Source: Chryseobacterium sp. PMSZPI (GTDB lineage: Bacteria; Bacteroidota; Bacteroidia; Flavobacteriales; Weeksellaceae). From it: a stretch of 64,000 nucleotides of DNA. The notes beneath the pieces were generated by a model. The model was not told the DNA's origin. It did no database searches and worked only from the letters and a program-made list of their open reading frames with translations. The stretch spans positions 1 through 64,000 of the forward strand of contig NZ_PIZV01000060.1 of NCBI RefSeq assembly GCF_002835665.1, in the 5' to 3' direction. This document shows positions 1 through 8,966 of the stretch, one piece after another; position 1 is the first letter of the stretch; the number at the start of each line of letters is the position of its first letter. The translations under genes were made by a program, and so were the position numbers.

Positions 1-2924
1 ACCGGAGTGGTACTTCTGGAAACAGACCATACAAGGGATCTATTATATCCGATACCAAAAATTTTGGCACCGAAATCGATTCCTTTATTATCTGTTTTAG
101 TTGTTGTGAATGAGAAATTACTCTGTAGGTTAATGATTTTCTTTGGAGAGGTGAAGGTAAGATTACCATTAGCTAAGCTTCCTGAACTTACGTATAAACC
201 ATCGCTAGGCTTTCTATATACAATATCCTGAATACCATCTCCATCGAAATCTATTAGATTTTGGGCATTTTTTGCCTCGGCTTTTGTAAAACCGAATAAC
301 CCTGATACCTGAAAATGTCCAAAAGGATTTTGTGTTGGCCATAAAATACTGATTCCTACGCCCGGGATTCTTCCGTTGATTCCCCATTCAAATGATGAAT
401 TCGCTTGAATTTTAGAAGGAGTAAGAGATGCCGGAAGATAAGGGAATGCATCCGCAATACTTGCATTGACATCCTTATCTGCCGTAAAGTTGGCTCCTGT
501 AGTTTTTAAGTCATCATAATATTCAAGATCATGTCGGGAAGCAATGCCGCCGTTCTGATCGAGTTCTTGAATGCTTTGAAGAAGTGTTTTGTAAAATTGA
601 CCGGTGGTATAATTCATCTGATAACTTCTGATCAGCTGACCGTTATATCTTACATAGATTTTATTAAGCTTATAAGGCTCAATTCTTTTTACTCCCTGTT
701 TAGCATTGATGCTGATATCCTGCCTTGTTACTGACGTTTCTCTTTCAAAGTCTACGCTATAAAGACCATTGGCACCGTCGTACCCTGTATAAATAATGCT
801 TTTGATATGAAATACACGTCCTCCGTTAAGGTTGGCATTGTCTCCTGAGAAACCACCTGGAGAAACATTATCATAGACATACTTGATATTGTTTTTGTTT
901 GGATCCTCTACTTTCCATATTCCCCAATGAACGATGTTTCCTGCCGGATTTGTGATAACAGATTGTGCATCAACTCCATTTTCGTCACCTCCGTAATAGG
1001 TTTTCATCCCGTCTGTACCAGTTACTACCCATCGATAGTTTGCAGGGCTGGAACCATATCTTTCGATTTTTGTAAAATCATGGTTTCTTCGTAAGAAAAA
1101 GACTTTTTTGTTGTTGGCAAAATTGTCTGTTCTTTTCTGTTTGTTGGTGGTATATATACCGCTGGTTTCATCAATGTCGTTATGCCTGTGGGGAAGGTAG
1201 CTTCCGTCATATACCAACATTTCGCCATTTAGAGAATATAATTCTGTTTCGTCTGAAGGACTGAAAACCGGGCTTCCCCATCTTGTATCGATGGTAATTG
1301 AAGACAATCCGCTGACGTCCCAACCTTCACCAAGCCATCCGTTTCCGTTACTACTGCTATAAGCTACCGATAGAGAAGGTTGCATTCCTTTTCTTCCTGA
1401 TGGGATTACGATAGGGTAGGATACATTTGCATCTCCTTTCTGACTTGCAGAAGGAGGTTTTACAAATTGTACAGCAGAAGTAGGGTCACCAGCTTTAAGT
1501 CCACTGATGCTTGTTGGAGCAAATGCATTCGTTTGAGGGGATTCAGGAACCGAAATGATTCCGTTGATATAATCATTATCACCACTACTTTCAATAGTAA
1601 CCGTCTTTGTCTTGGTATCCACTACCGCAGACTTTTCTACGATCCATTGCTTTTTATTGTAATCAAAATAAAAAGTCTTGATATCCTTAGGCGAAACCAA
1701 TCCCAAACGCTTTTCATCGTAAGGAATAGTAAGCTTCACTTTTTTATTTAATTTCCCTGATACTACTGAAAATCTGTAAGCAGAGACTTCAGGAGTAATA
1801 TTTTTAACGCCATTAGAAGTAGAAGGGAAATCTTTTGTTCTAAGCTTTAAAAATTGAACGGCTGCTGCTTCTGTACTTTCTTTTTCAATAGCTACACCAA
1901 GATTTTCGTAAGTAAAGCTATATTCTTTATCTTTTAAAATGTCAATGCTTTTTGCTGTAGCATAGTTATCGGCAGAGATTTTAAAAGAACGTGTTTCAGC
2001 AGGAATTTTAAATGCTTCTGTTACGCCTCCTGAAGATAAAGTAAAGGTACCTGCCGCCTTATCTTTTTCAGAAAGGGTGATGGTTTTTTCAAACTCTCCG
2101 TTCTGAGTAGCAACCTGTTCTGTATTGATAATAACATTTCCAGAGGAGATATTATTTCCTTTGATATATAGTTTATCACCAGAAAGAATCGTACTGATAT
2201 TAAAATGATTTCCGGTTTTGTGGTTTTTGCCGAAGGTAATTTTAAGGTTCTTTACTTTATATTTTATTCCTGCTGAAGGAGAAGAAAACATAACGGTGTT
2301 TACTCCTGTGTGCAAAAGAGCAGAGCTGATTTCTTCTCTCTGATGTGTCCAGGAAGTGTTTGGAACGATAATTTCTCCTCCCACAGCGATATTACGGTTG
2401 ACAGATCTTGGAACCGATTCGTGTGAAGCAAGTCCAAAAAGATCATATTCAAGATAAGCCGGTACGTTTTCTTTAGCACCGGAAGATAGATCTACTGTAA
2501 AGAAATTGTCCGAAATACGATCTTCTTCGTTTTCAGAGAATGTTCCTATGGTTCCTTGCTTTTCTCTTGCTTCATGTGAAATGGTTTCAATAGAAAGCGG
2601 CTCTTCCGAAAAAGAAGTAGGTATTACAGTATTCTGTACAAGATCAGTAGCTGGATGAGTATCGGATTCTAAAATACTTTTCAAAAGCATTTTATCTTCT
2701 TTTGCCAGAACGTTCTCTTCGGTCTGATTTTGATGAGGAGGATCTTCAGTCAGAAGTTTCTGAGTTCGATCTTTCTTCCATCTGCTCATGAGCTCCTTCT
2801 TGAACTCGCGCACGCGATCTCTGTCCCTGCGTGTAAAGCTGGCAAAGACAAACATGCAGGCAAAAAAGCACACCAAAAGTATGGGCTTCTTTGTAAAAGG
2901 AAGTCTTTTGATATTTATTTTCAT
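1..2924 (-). CDS. SpvB/RHS-type surface or toxin protein, 3' part outside window
   Basis: Open from the ATG at 2924 to the left edge without a stop, so at least 974 residues; the C-terminus is missing. A basic N-terminus with one hydrophobic segment (about residues 14-31) looks like a signal or anchor. Around residues 460-520 the protein carries the N-terminal signature of the SpvB/TcaC family: VSYPIVIPSGRKGMQPSLS, then GNGWLGEGWDVSG and DTRWGSP. A later stretch includes FDGDGIQDIVY, an FG-GAP/VCBS-like calcium-loop motif. In this family the N-part forms a shell joined to RHS/YD repeats and often a variable C-terminal toxin, which cannot be seen here. It starts 9 bp after the T9SS gene ending at 2934 and is probably co-transcribed with it. 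The family call is firm; a toxin role is inference. Confidence 0.82.
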   Translation of the reverse strand, partial: MKINIKRLPFTKKPILLVCFFACMFVFASFTRRDRDRVREFKKELMSRWKKDRTQKLLTEDPPHQNQTEENVLAKEDKMLLKSILESDTHPATDLVQNTVIPTSFSEEPLSIETISHEAREKQGTIGTFSENEEDRISDNFFTVDLSSGAKENVPAYLEYDLFGLASHESVPRSVNRNIAVGGEIIVPNTSWTHQREEISSALLHTGVNTVMFSSPSAGIKYKVKNLKITFGKNHKTGNHFNISTILSGDKLYIKGNNISSGNVIINTEQVATQNGEFEKTITLSEKDKAAGTFTLSSGGVTEAFKIPAETRSFKISADNYATAKSIDILKDKEYSFTYENLGVAIEKESTEAAAVQFLKLRTKDFPSTSNGVKNITPEVSAYRFSVVSGKLNKKVKLTIPYDEKRLGLVSPKDIKTFYFDYNKKQWIVEKSAVVDTKTKTVTIESSGDNDYINGIISVPESPQTNAFAPTSISGLKAGDPTSAVQFVKPPSASQKGDANVSYPIVIPSGRKGMQPSLSVAYSSSNGNGWLGEGWDVSGLSSITIDTRWGSPVFSPSDETELYSLNGEMLVYDGSYLPHRHNDIDETSGIYTTNKQKRTDNFANNKKVFFLRRNHDFTKIERYGSSPANYRWVVTGTDGMKTYYGGDENGVDAQSVITNPAGNIVHWGIWKVEDPNKNNIKYVYDNVSPGGFSGDNANLNGGRVFHIKSIIYTGYDGANGLYSVDFERETSVTRQDISINAKQGVKRIEPYKLNKIYVRYNGQLIRSYQMNYTTGQFYKTLLQSIQELDQNGGIASRHDLEYYDDLKTTGANFTADKDVNASIADAFPYLPASLTPSKIQANSSFEWGINGRIPGVGISILWPTQNPFGHFQVSGLFGFTKAEAKNAQNLIDFDGDGIQDIVYRKPSDGLYVSSGSLANGNLTFTSPKKIINLQSNFSFTTTKTDNKGIDFGAKIFGIGYNRSLVWSVSRSTTP

Positions 2925-2933
2925 GGTTTTCTG

Positions 2934-4304
2934 TTAGTCGACGATTAGTTTAAAAGTTTTTATGATTTTTCCGTTCTGGGTCAGATTCACGATATATGAA
3001 CTCTGAATTCCTAATTGCCCTAAGTAATGGTTTGAGTTTCTGTCTATCTTTTCCAGTTTAACCAATCTGCCGGCACCGTCATAAACTGATATTTCCAGAT
3101 TTTCCATAGGAGGGAATACAACCGTAAAGTTTTGTCCCTTTTTTACAGGATTTGGATAAAGAACGATCTTATCAAGATTTATTGTGGACTCTGTTTCATT
3201 ATGAATGGAGGATTGTCCTGAAGTATTAGTTTCTCTTGGATCTTTAAGACTGCTGGAGGCAAATGTAAAATAGTTATGATCTCCTTCCCTTGAAAAATCT
3301 ACACGACTGAAATCGATGTAGTTTTCATTTTCAACACCCTGGATTTTAGTGATATTACCTGAAGCATTTTTTAGGAACATCCAGTATACTAAAGAATTTC
3401 GATCAGGATTTATTACCGTTTTATTGATTCTTACCTTATAATTGGATTTTGGAATTTTAGAACCAATAAAATTGATCTCCCAGTTTCTTTCAAGAACATT
3501 AAAATTTCCGTCTCGTTTCAAAGAAAGATCTTTTCCGTCGTCCGACCACATTACAAAATTTTTGTCATCAAGTTGTGTGGGGTTTTCTCCATTAATCCTT
3601 TTAATATCATTCATTCCTATGGTGAGGAAAAGATCAGCCTGGTTTACCGATTGTTTCTGATAAAGCTCATTACCATCATCCCTTCCTAAACCTGTAGGGC
3701 GAAATTGATAATCCTTATGTTTGGCCGGATCCCAAATCACATCACCTGTACTGGAATAATATTTTCCTTTTTCCAGGGAGATACCATATTTAATGGAGAG
3801 GTAAGAATGGATTTTTCCAAGTTCAAGTTTATTTTCTCTTTTAGGAATAAATACGAGTTCATAGAGGTTTTTATCATCAAAGCGTATTTCAAGTGTATCC
3901 TTTTTCTGGAGAGCGTCTGAAGTGCTCACGAAGGAAAAAATACTTGGTTTCTGTCGTATTTCAAGTTTTTTCCCCGTTTCATTTTTTTGGAATATATTGT
4001 TTCCCAGAGAGGAATGGGTGTCCTTATTTTCCCATATCGTTTCTTTGTCTTTGGATATGTGAACAAGGCTTAAGGTGTGGCTTTTGTTCCGGCTATACCG
4101 GATATATTTTTTTGCAGAGCGGTTTTTAATTCCGCAATGGAAGTTAAGCAGTGTTCCGTCACTGCATCCCGAATCTTCGCGGGTACCGGGAATTGTCCGT
4201 TCCCAAAGCTGTACTTCCGGCTTCGTCAACTGTGAATACACAGCTCCGGAGCATGATAGAAGCAGCACGGCCAGAAGCTTTGGCCGAATGAATCTGTTAT
4301 ACAT
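2934..4304 (-). CDS. T9SS type A sorting domain-containing surface protein
   Basis: 456 residues with an N-terminal signal peptide (hydrophobic LLAVLLLSCSGAVYSQ, about residues 9-24). The middle has the pattern LSIKYGISL followed by DVIWDP and GLGRDDGNELYQKQS, a repeatedly seen block in Bacteroidota surface proteins that lie beside SpvB/RHS genes. The C-terminal 75 residues are a type A T9SS sorting domain: LYPNPVKKGQNFTV, then ISVYDGAGRLV, ending in KTFKLIVD. It should be exported by Sec, carried through the outer membrane by the type IX system and anchored or released. It is the first gene of a minus-strand operon with the SpvB-like gene. A TACATTTG -7-like octamer lies at 4489-4496 on the minus strand but lacks a clear -33 partner. 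Binding function unknown. Confidence 0.85.
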   Translation of the reverse strand: MYNRFIRPKLLAVLLLSCSGAVYSQLTKPEVQLWERTIPGTREDSGCSDGTLLNFHCGIKNRSAKKYIRYSRNKSHTLSLVHISKDKETIWENKDTHSSLGNNIFQKNETGKKLEIRQKPSIFSFVSTSDALQKKDTLEIRFDDKNLYELVFIPKRENKLELGKIHSYLSIKYGISLEKGKYYSSTGDVIWDPAKHKDYQFRPTGLGRDDGNELYQKQSVNQADLFLTIGMNDIKRINGENPTQLDDKNFVMWSDDGKDLSLKRDGNFNVLERNWEINFIGSKIPKSNYKVRINKTVINPDRNSLVYWMFLKNASGNITKIQGVENENYIDFSRVDFSREGDHNYFTFASSSLKDPRETNTSGQSSIHNETESTINLDKIVLYPNPVKKGQNFTVVFPPMENLEISVYDGAGRLVKLEKIDRNSNHYLGQLGIQSSYIVNLTQNGKIIKTFKLIVD

Positions 4305-4314
4305 ATGCTATTAG

Positions 4315-4855
4315 TTTTTTTAATTATCTCGATAAAATCATTAAAATGCGAAGTACTCTGCAGAGTATGCGGACCTAAACGTATTTTTTAATGTGGGGGG
4401 ATACCCCCAAAAATGGCAAGGAAAGAACCTCCTGCCCAAGGAAATAGTAGTTCTTAAGTTGTTCATGTTAGCGTGTTATTAGTTTTAGCAAATGTAATGA
4501 AAGATCTCTGATGTTTGTGTGTTTTTTATTAATAAATTTTTAATAAATATTAAAATAAATTAAAATTAGATATGTTTATTTCTTCAAATGTTGATTGTTC
4601 TTACGGTTAAAAGGTGTTTGTTTTTTATTAAATCTGTTTATTGGGATATATTGTGTTGGTGTTAAAAATATCTTTCGGTGAAATTTCCCAAAACAGAGAT
4701 TCTGTTACAACTTACCTTAATTGAGATACTTTAATTGTTCGCACTCTTCTGAACTTTGTCATGCAAAAACAACAGAGTATAAATGCTTTAAAATATTGAT
4801 GATTACTATCACTCCCAATGATATGTTAGGTTGATTCTTTATTTTAAAATATAAA
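4315..4855. other. Intergenic region, no gene seen
   Basis: About 540 AT-rich bases between divergent genes. It contains a G5/C5 palindrome near 4395-4408 and a possible minus-strand -7 octamer at 4489-4496. A weak plus-strand -7-like GAACTTTG at 4751-4758 lies about 100 bp before the next gene. No convincing ORF or RNA structure. Confidence 0.4.
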
Positions 4856-5806
4856 ATGAAAAACAAAATGCAAACAATATTAGGAGCCAGCGGGCAGATT
4901 GGCGAAGAACTGGCAAGAGAATTAAAAAGAAATTTTACTTCGGAAATTCGTATTGTCAGCAGAGATGCTAAAAAAGTAAATGATACGGATGAGGTATTTT
5001 CGGCAGATTTGTCTATTCGTGAAAAAGCTATTGAGGCCGTAAAAGGAAGTGAGATTGCTTATTTTACATTAGGACTTCCCATCAGTTCGGATCTTTGGGA
5101 AAAACAGTTTCCATTAATACTTCGTCATGTAATTGATGCTTGTAAAATTAATGAAACAAAGCTTGTGTTCTTTGATAATACTTATATGTATCCGCAAGAT
5201 GATAGGGTTTTAACTGAAGATACCGTATTTGATCCGGTAGGAAGAAAGGGAAGAGTAAGAAGAGAAATGGCAGACATGGTGTTGAAGGAAATTCAGACCG
5301 GTGAGCTGAAAGCGGTAATTTGCCGTGCCCCAGAGTTTTATGGTCCCGGAAAAACACAAAGTATTACCAATACATTGGTTTTTAATAATATCAAGGAAGG
5401 AAAGAAATTAAAGGTACCATTGAGTACTCATAAAAAAAGAAGCCTGATCTGGACACCTGATGCGAGCCGTGCTACAGCACTGATTGGAAATACCCCTGAT
5501 GCGTATGGGCAAACATGGCATCTTCCGGTAGATAAAAGTCATCCGACTTATCAAGGATTCATCAGAATTGCTTCCGAGATTTATGGTAGAGATCTGAAAT
5601 ATTCTGTAATTCCTAAATTTGTTTTTAAGATCGGATCATTTTTCAACCCAAAAGTAAAAGAATTATTGGAGCTACTCCCAAGATATGAATACGATAATAT
5701 ATTTGATGATTCAAAGTTCAGAAACAGATTTCCTGAATTTCAGGTAACGACTTATAAACAAGGAATTAGCCAGATTAAAGACGAACAGTTTTCAGGAAAA
5801 CAATAA
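4856..5806 (+). CDS. NAD(P)-binding epimerase/dehydratase-like protein (atypical SDR)
   Basis: 316 residues. The nucleotide-binding glycine motif GASGQIG is near the N-terminus (residues 9-15), followed by a Rossmann-like pattern with an acidic residue after strand 3 (SADLS) and a hydrophobic ITYFTLGLP-type strand. NTYMYP stands where SDR enzymes have their active-site tyrosine. No signal peptide, so cytoplasmic. The family acts on nucleotide sugars or on isoprenoid/lignin-type carbonyls; the substrate cannot be told. An alternative ATG lies 4 codons downstream (4868) and places the glycine motif closer to the start. The AraC regulator gene follows 54 bp downstream in the same direction; such reductase-AraC pairs are frequent in Chryseobacterium-like genomes, so local control is plausible. 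Confidence 0.82.
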   Translation: MKNKMQTILGASGQIGEELARELKRNFTSEIRIVSRDAKKVNDTDEVFSADLSIREKAIEAVKGSEIAYFTLGLPISSDLWEKQFPLILRHVIDACKINETKLVFFDNTYMYPQDDRVLTEDTVFDPVGRKGRVRREMADMVLKEIQTGELKAVICRAPEFYGPGKTQSITNTLVFNNIKEGKKLKVPLSTHKKRSLIWTPDASRATALIGNTPDAYGQTWHLPVDKSHPTYQGFIRIASEIYGRDLKYSVIPKFVFKIGSFFNPKVKELLELLPRYEYDNIFDDSKFRNRFPEFQVTTYKQGISQIKDEQFSGKQ

Positions 5807-5860
5807 AACTGTAACTTAGAATTAATTTTATACATCATATTCAAATCTGAAAATCAATTT

Positions 5861-6772
5861 ATGAAAACTCCGGATAAAGTTTCGTCAATTAGCACTTTAC
5901 ATCAATTTTTAGGATTGAAGAAGTCATCAAATCCGTTGATCAGTGTGTTCAATTTTGATGATGTGAAGCTGGAATCCGAAACGATTCTTAATGCAATCAT
6001 CACAGATTTTTATGTAGTGGCGCTTAAAAAAGATTGCGCAGGAGGGAAGTGCAGGTATGGGCAACAGTATTATGATTTTGATGAAGGAATTATGTATTTT
6101 ATTGCTCCCAATCAGGTTTTGCAGTTTGATAATATACTCTTGAACGGGGTGAAAGGATTTGTGTTGGTCGTACACCCTGATTTCTTTCAAGGTTATCCTT
6201 TAGCGACAAAAGTAAAAGACTACGGATTTTTTTCCTATGCAGCGAATGAGGCTCTGAATCTTTCCGAGAAAGAAGAAAAGTCCATTGTCGATATCATTGA
6301 TAATATAGAACGGGAAATAGAAGCCAATATGGATTCTTTCACGCAGGATTTGCTTGTATCTAATCTTGATCTCTTGTTGAAATACTCCGATCGTTTTTAT
6401 AACCGTCAGTTTTTGACGAGAAAGAAAGTCAATAATGATTTGCTTTCAAAATTGGAAACAATATTGGATGATTATTTTAAGAATGATAAACTGATTGTGG
6501 ATGGTATTCCTACCGTCCATTTTATAGCCAACGAACTGAACTTAAGTGCCAATTATCTCAGCGATATGCTTCGGGTACAGACAGGGCAAACCACACAGCA
6601 ACATATTCAAAACCGGCTGATTGAAAAGGCAAAAGAATTATTATCTACCACAGACATGTCGGTTTCCGAAATTGCCTATCATTTAGGCTTTGAACATCCT
6701 CAGTCTTTTCATCGGCTTTTTAAAAATCGTACCTCTTTATCACCCTTAGAATTTAGAGCATCGTTTAACTAA
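5861..6772 (+). CDS. AraC family transcriptional regulator
   Basis: 303 residues. The first ~170 residues resemble a cupin-like sensing domain (GKCRYGQQYYDFDEGIMYF and nearby beta-strands). The last ~95 residues are a double HTH of the AraC type: VHFIANELNLSANYLSDML for the first helix-turn-helix, then MSVSEIAYHLGFEHPQSFHR and the closing FKNRTSLSPLEFR signature. It should bind DNA as an activator, with ligand unknown. It lies 54 bp downstream of the epimerase-like gene on the same strand and probably controls it or itself. No terminator is evident between the two. The call rests on the very typical C-terminal domain. Confidence 0.9.
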   Translation: MKTPDKVSSISTLHQFLGLKKSSNPLISVFNFDDVKLESETILNAIITDFYVVALKKDCAGGKCRYGQQYYDFDEGIMYFIAPNQVLQFDNILLNGVKGFVLVVHPDFFQGYPLATKVKDYGFFSYAANEALNLSEKEEKSIVDIIDNIEREIEANMDSFTQDLLVSNLDLLLKYSDRFYNRQFLTRKKVNNDLLSKLETILDDYFKNDKLIVDGIPTVHFIANELNLSANYLSDMLRVQTGQTTQQHIQNRLIEKAKELLSTTDMSVSEIAYHLGFEHPQSFHRLFKNRTSLSPLEFRASFN

Positions 6773-6969
6773 ATTATGTAGACCCCAAAATCCAGAGATT
6801 AGGTTACAATTGACTGGAGGAAGGAGACTGAAAGTTATTTTCAGTTATAATGATTGATAGGCGACAATGCCATTAATTTTTGCTTTAAGATTGATAAAAA
6901 CAAATGAATCATTATTCTTTATGACTTTCATAACTTCCAGCTTCAAAATTTTTTTATCCCTAACTGATA

Positions 6970-7959
6970 TCAGATAAACTCGTTTTTAATTTTACTAGGA
7001 ATTACATTATATTTTCTTTTAAATGCTGCAGAGAAGTGCCTTGGATTTTTATACCCAACAATTTCGGATATTTCATTAATATTTAAATCTCCTTCAAGAA
7101 GCATTTTTTTGGCATGCTCCATTTTTATATCGTTCCAGAAATTAAATACAGTTGTTCCGAACAGTTCCTTAAATCCTTTTTTTAAGGTAAATTCATTGGT
7201 TCCTACCCGATGTGCAAGGTCAATTAATGAACAGTTTTGATGAAGGTTATTGACAATAAAATCTCTTACAGCATAGATTTTTTCTTCATCTTTTTTAAGT
7301 ATGGAAGATTTGGAGGATTTGCTTTTAAAAAGTTGTTCCAGCTGCAAAAGAAGGAGTTCAGCCACTTTAGCTTCAAGGTAAATTCTTTTAAAAACACCTT
7401 TTCTGTCACAGTGGATAATATCGTTAAGAATTTGATACATCTCCAGACTGATTTTGTGATGGTCCGGATGGATAAGAGCTGAATGTTGTTTGTCAATAGA
7501 ACTTCTGAAAATGTTGAATAGTTCAGAATCTTCAGGAAGAAATCGCTTAAAAAAGTCCGGTGCTAAATTGATTTCCAGAATCTGCATTTCTTGCCCATCA
7601 AATTCCATTTGACCACACATTTGATGCGCATAAATAATATTATGTTGATAGCTGTCAAAGCATACTTTATAACCAAAGTTTTCTGAAAGAGCAGAACTCT
7701 TACCTTTCAATGAGAAATGCATTTCAACACTTTCAAAATCAGCTTCAAAATAAAGCAATATCTTGTTTTCCAGAGATGCATTTCCAAAGCCGATATGAAC
7801 ATTTTCAAAACAGATTTCATGATAATATCCGTTTCCGTAAGGAGGTTTCAGATAAGTAATGCACTCTTTGATATCACCATCATCCATGAAATAAGCATTG
7901 GGATATGGTTTTTCTACCAATCTTCCTCCAATTTTATCGTCGTAAATTCGTAATGTCAT
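6970..7959 (-). CDS. AraC family transcriptional regulator, probably iron/siderophore related
   Basis: 329 residues. The N-terminal two thirds are an unassigned sensor region; the C-terminal ~95 residues are an AraC-type double HTH (SLIDLAHRVGTNEFTLKKGF, then INEISEIVGYKNPRHFSAAF with KYNVIPSKIK at the end). The phrase FKELFGTTVFNFW between the two HTHs is characteristic of the PchR-like subgroup, which responds to ferric siderophores. It is divergent from the siderophore-interacting flavoprotein gene at 8141, with a Fur-like palindrome in the shared intergenic region, which supports an iron-uptake role. The specific effector is inference. Confidence 0.87.
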   Translation of the reverse strand: MTLRIYDDKIGGRLVEKPYPNAYFMDDGDIKECITYLKPPYGNGYYHEICFENVHIGFGNASLENKILLYFEADFESVEMHFSLKGKSSALSENFGYKVCFDSYQHNIIYAHQMCGQMEFDGQEMQILEINLAPDFFKRFLPEDSELFNIFRSSIDKQHSALIHPDHHKISLEMYQILNDIIHCDRKGVFKRIYLEAKVAELLLLQLEQLFKSKSSKSSILKKDEEKIYAVRDFIVNNLHQNCSLIDLAHRVGTNEFTLKKGFKELFGTTVFNFWNDIKMEHAKKMLLEGDLNINEISEIVGYKNPRHFSAAFKRKYNVIPSKIKNEFI

Positions 7960-8043
7960 TATTACTCTATTTTTTAATTAGAATTCTCCTTTTTACGGAC
8001 TTTTTACTCCTTATTGCGTACCTGTATGTGTTGCTTTAGATAT

Positions 8044-8085
8044 TACTTTTGCACAAAGATAATAATTATTTAGAATGATTCTTAA
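8044..8085 (+). promoter_or_regulatory. Promoter -7 element and Fur-like operator
   Basis: A TACTTTTG octamer (8044-8051) fits the Bacteroidota -7 consensus TAnnTTTG. It is followed at 8069-8085 by the near-palindrome TTTAGAAT-G-ATTCTTAA. This resembles Fur-type operators of flavobacterial iron genes and sits just downstream of the expected start site, a position suited to repression. An ATG inside the palindrome (8075) is in frame with the flavoprotein but is part of the operator, so the start at 8141 is preferred. Confidence 0.5.
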
Positions 8086-8140
8086 TAACAACTTGTTTTT
8101 AATCATACGAAATGGAATAATAAATAAAAGAAAAAGGACA

Positions 8141-8953
8141 ATGAAAAAATATGAAACAATACAGGGTGAATTTACTGTAACCGGAAAAAAATACATTACT
8201 CCGCATTATATCAGGATTTTTCTTACGGGTGAAAAAGTTTCTCAAATTGCCAATACAACGATTGGAGTTAATAATAAAATCCTTATTCCTCCAAAAGGAG
8301 TGAATACCATTCACTTCCCTGAATTTGATTATGAAAAAATGCAATGGAAACCTCAGCCGGAAAATATACGCCCGAGTATTCGAACATATACCCATCGGGG
8401 AATTGATCTTGCTAAAAATGAAATATGGATTGATTTTGTAGCTCATGGAGATGAAGGGCCGGCATCAGCCTGGGCCATCAACGCCAAAGAAGGTGATGTG
8501 TTAGGAATTTTAATGAAAGACGGAAAAACCGAGTTATACGCAAAAGCCACCAACTACTTTTTGGTAGGCGACGCAACGGGAATTCCCGTCATTGCTTCGA
8601 TTCTGGAGGATTTACCACCATCATCAAAAGGGATCTGTATTCTTGAAGTAGATAGCAAAATTGATGAACTGGAATTGCAGACATTAGCAGATATCAGGTT
8701 TATCTGGGTTCATAATGAAAATCCCCAAAAAGGAAGTCGATTGGCGGAGATCGTCAAGCAACAAACCCTACCGGAGGAATCCCGTTCAGGATATGTGGCT
8801 GCAGAATTTTCATCTGTTAAAGAAATCCGTCATTATCTCCGAAAAGAAAAACAGTGGAAACAGGAAGAGTTATATGCGTATTCATATTGGAAATCGGGAG
8901 TAGCTGAAGATAAATCAGCGACAGAAAGACATGAGGAAAATGCAGCTAAATAA
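8141..8953 (+). CDS. Siderophore-interacting FAD/NAD(P)H ferric reductase
   Basis: 270 residues from the ATG at 8141, chosen because it follows an AAAAAGGA-like RBS and begins the family's usual length; the in-frame ATG at 8075 lies in a regulatory palindrome. The protein fits the SIP/ViuB family: an FAD-binding RTYTHR motif (about residue 81), HGDEGPASAWA for the FAD/NAD interface, GDATGIPVIA for the nicotinamide pocket, and C-terminal YAYSYWKSGVAED. These cytoplasmic flavoproteins reduce ferric-siderophore complexes to release iron. It is divergent from a PchR-like AraC gene and followed 13 bp later by a membrane protein gene, likely one operon. Expected to be induced by iron shortage. Confidence 0.9.
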   Translation: MKKYETIQGEFTVTGKKYITPHYIRIFLTGEKVSQIANTTIGVNNKILIPPKGVNTIHFPEFDYEKMQWKPQPENIRPSIRTYTHRGIDLAKNEIWIDFVAHGDEGPASAWAINAKEGDVLGILMKDGKTELYAKATNYFLVGDATGIPVIASILEDLPPSSKGICILEVDSKIDELELQTLADIRFIWVHNENPQKGSRLAEIVKQQTLPEESRSGYVAAEFSSVKEIRHYLRKEKQWKQEELYAYSYWKSGVAEDKSATERHEENAAK

Positions 8954-8966
8954 ACGATTTTAAAAT

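Noticed and set aside
7..1751. Open frames on the plus strand at 7-231, 531-734 and 1467-1751
   Set aside because: They lie antisense within the long SpvB/RHS-like gene, lack family resemblance and start with GTG or internal ATG without an RBS.
4390..4410. G5/C5 palindrome as terminator
   Set aside because: No T-run and it lies upstream of both divergent genes; origin unclear.
8075..8140. Longer N-terminus for the siderophore-interacting protein from the ATG at 8075
   Set aside because: The ATG is inside a Fur-like palindrome and the extra 22 residues are outside the family's usual start; 8141 has a better RBS.
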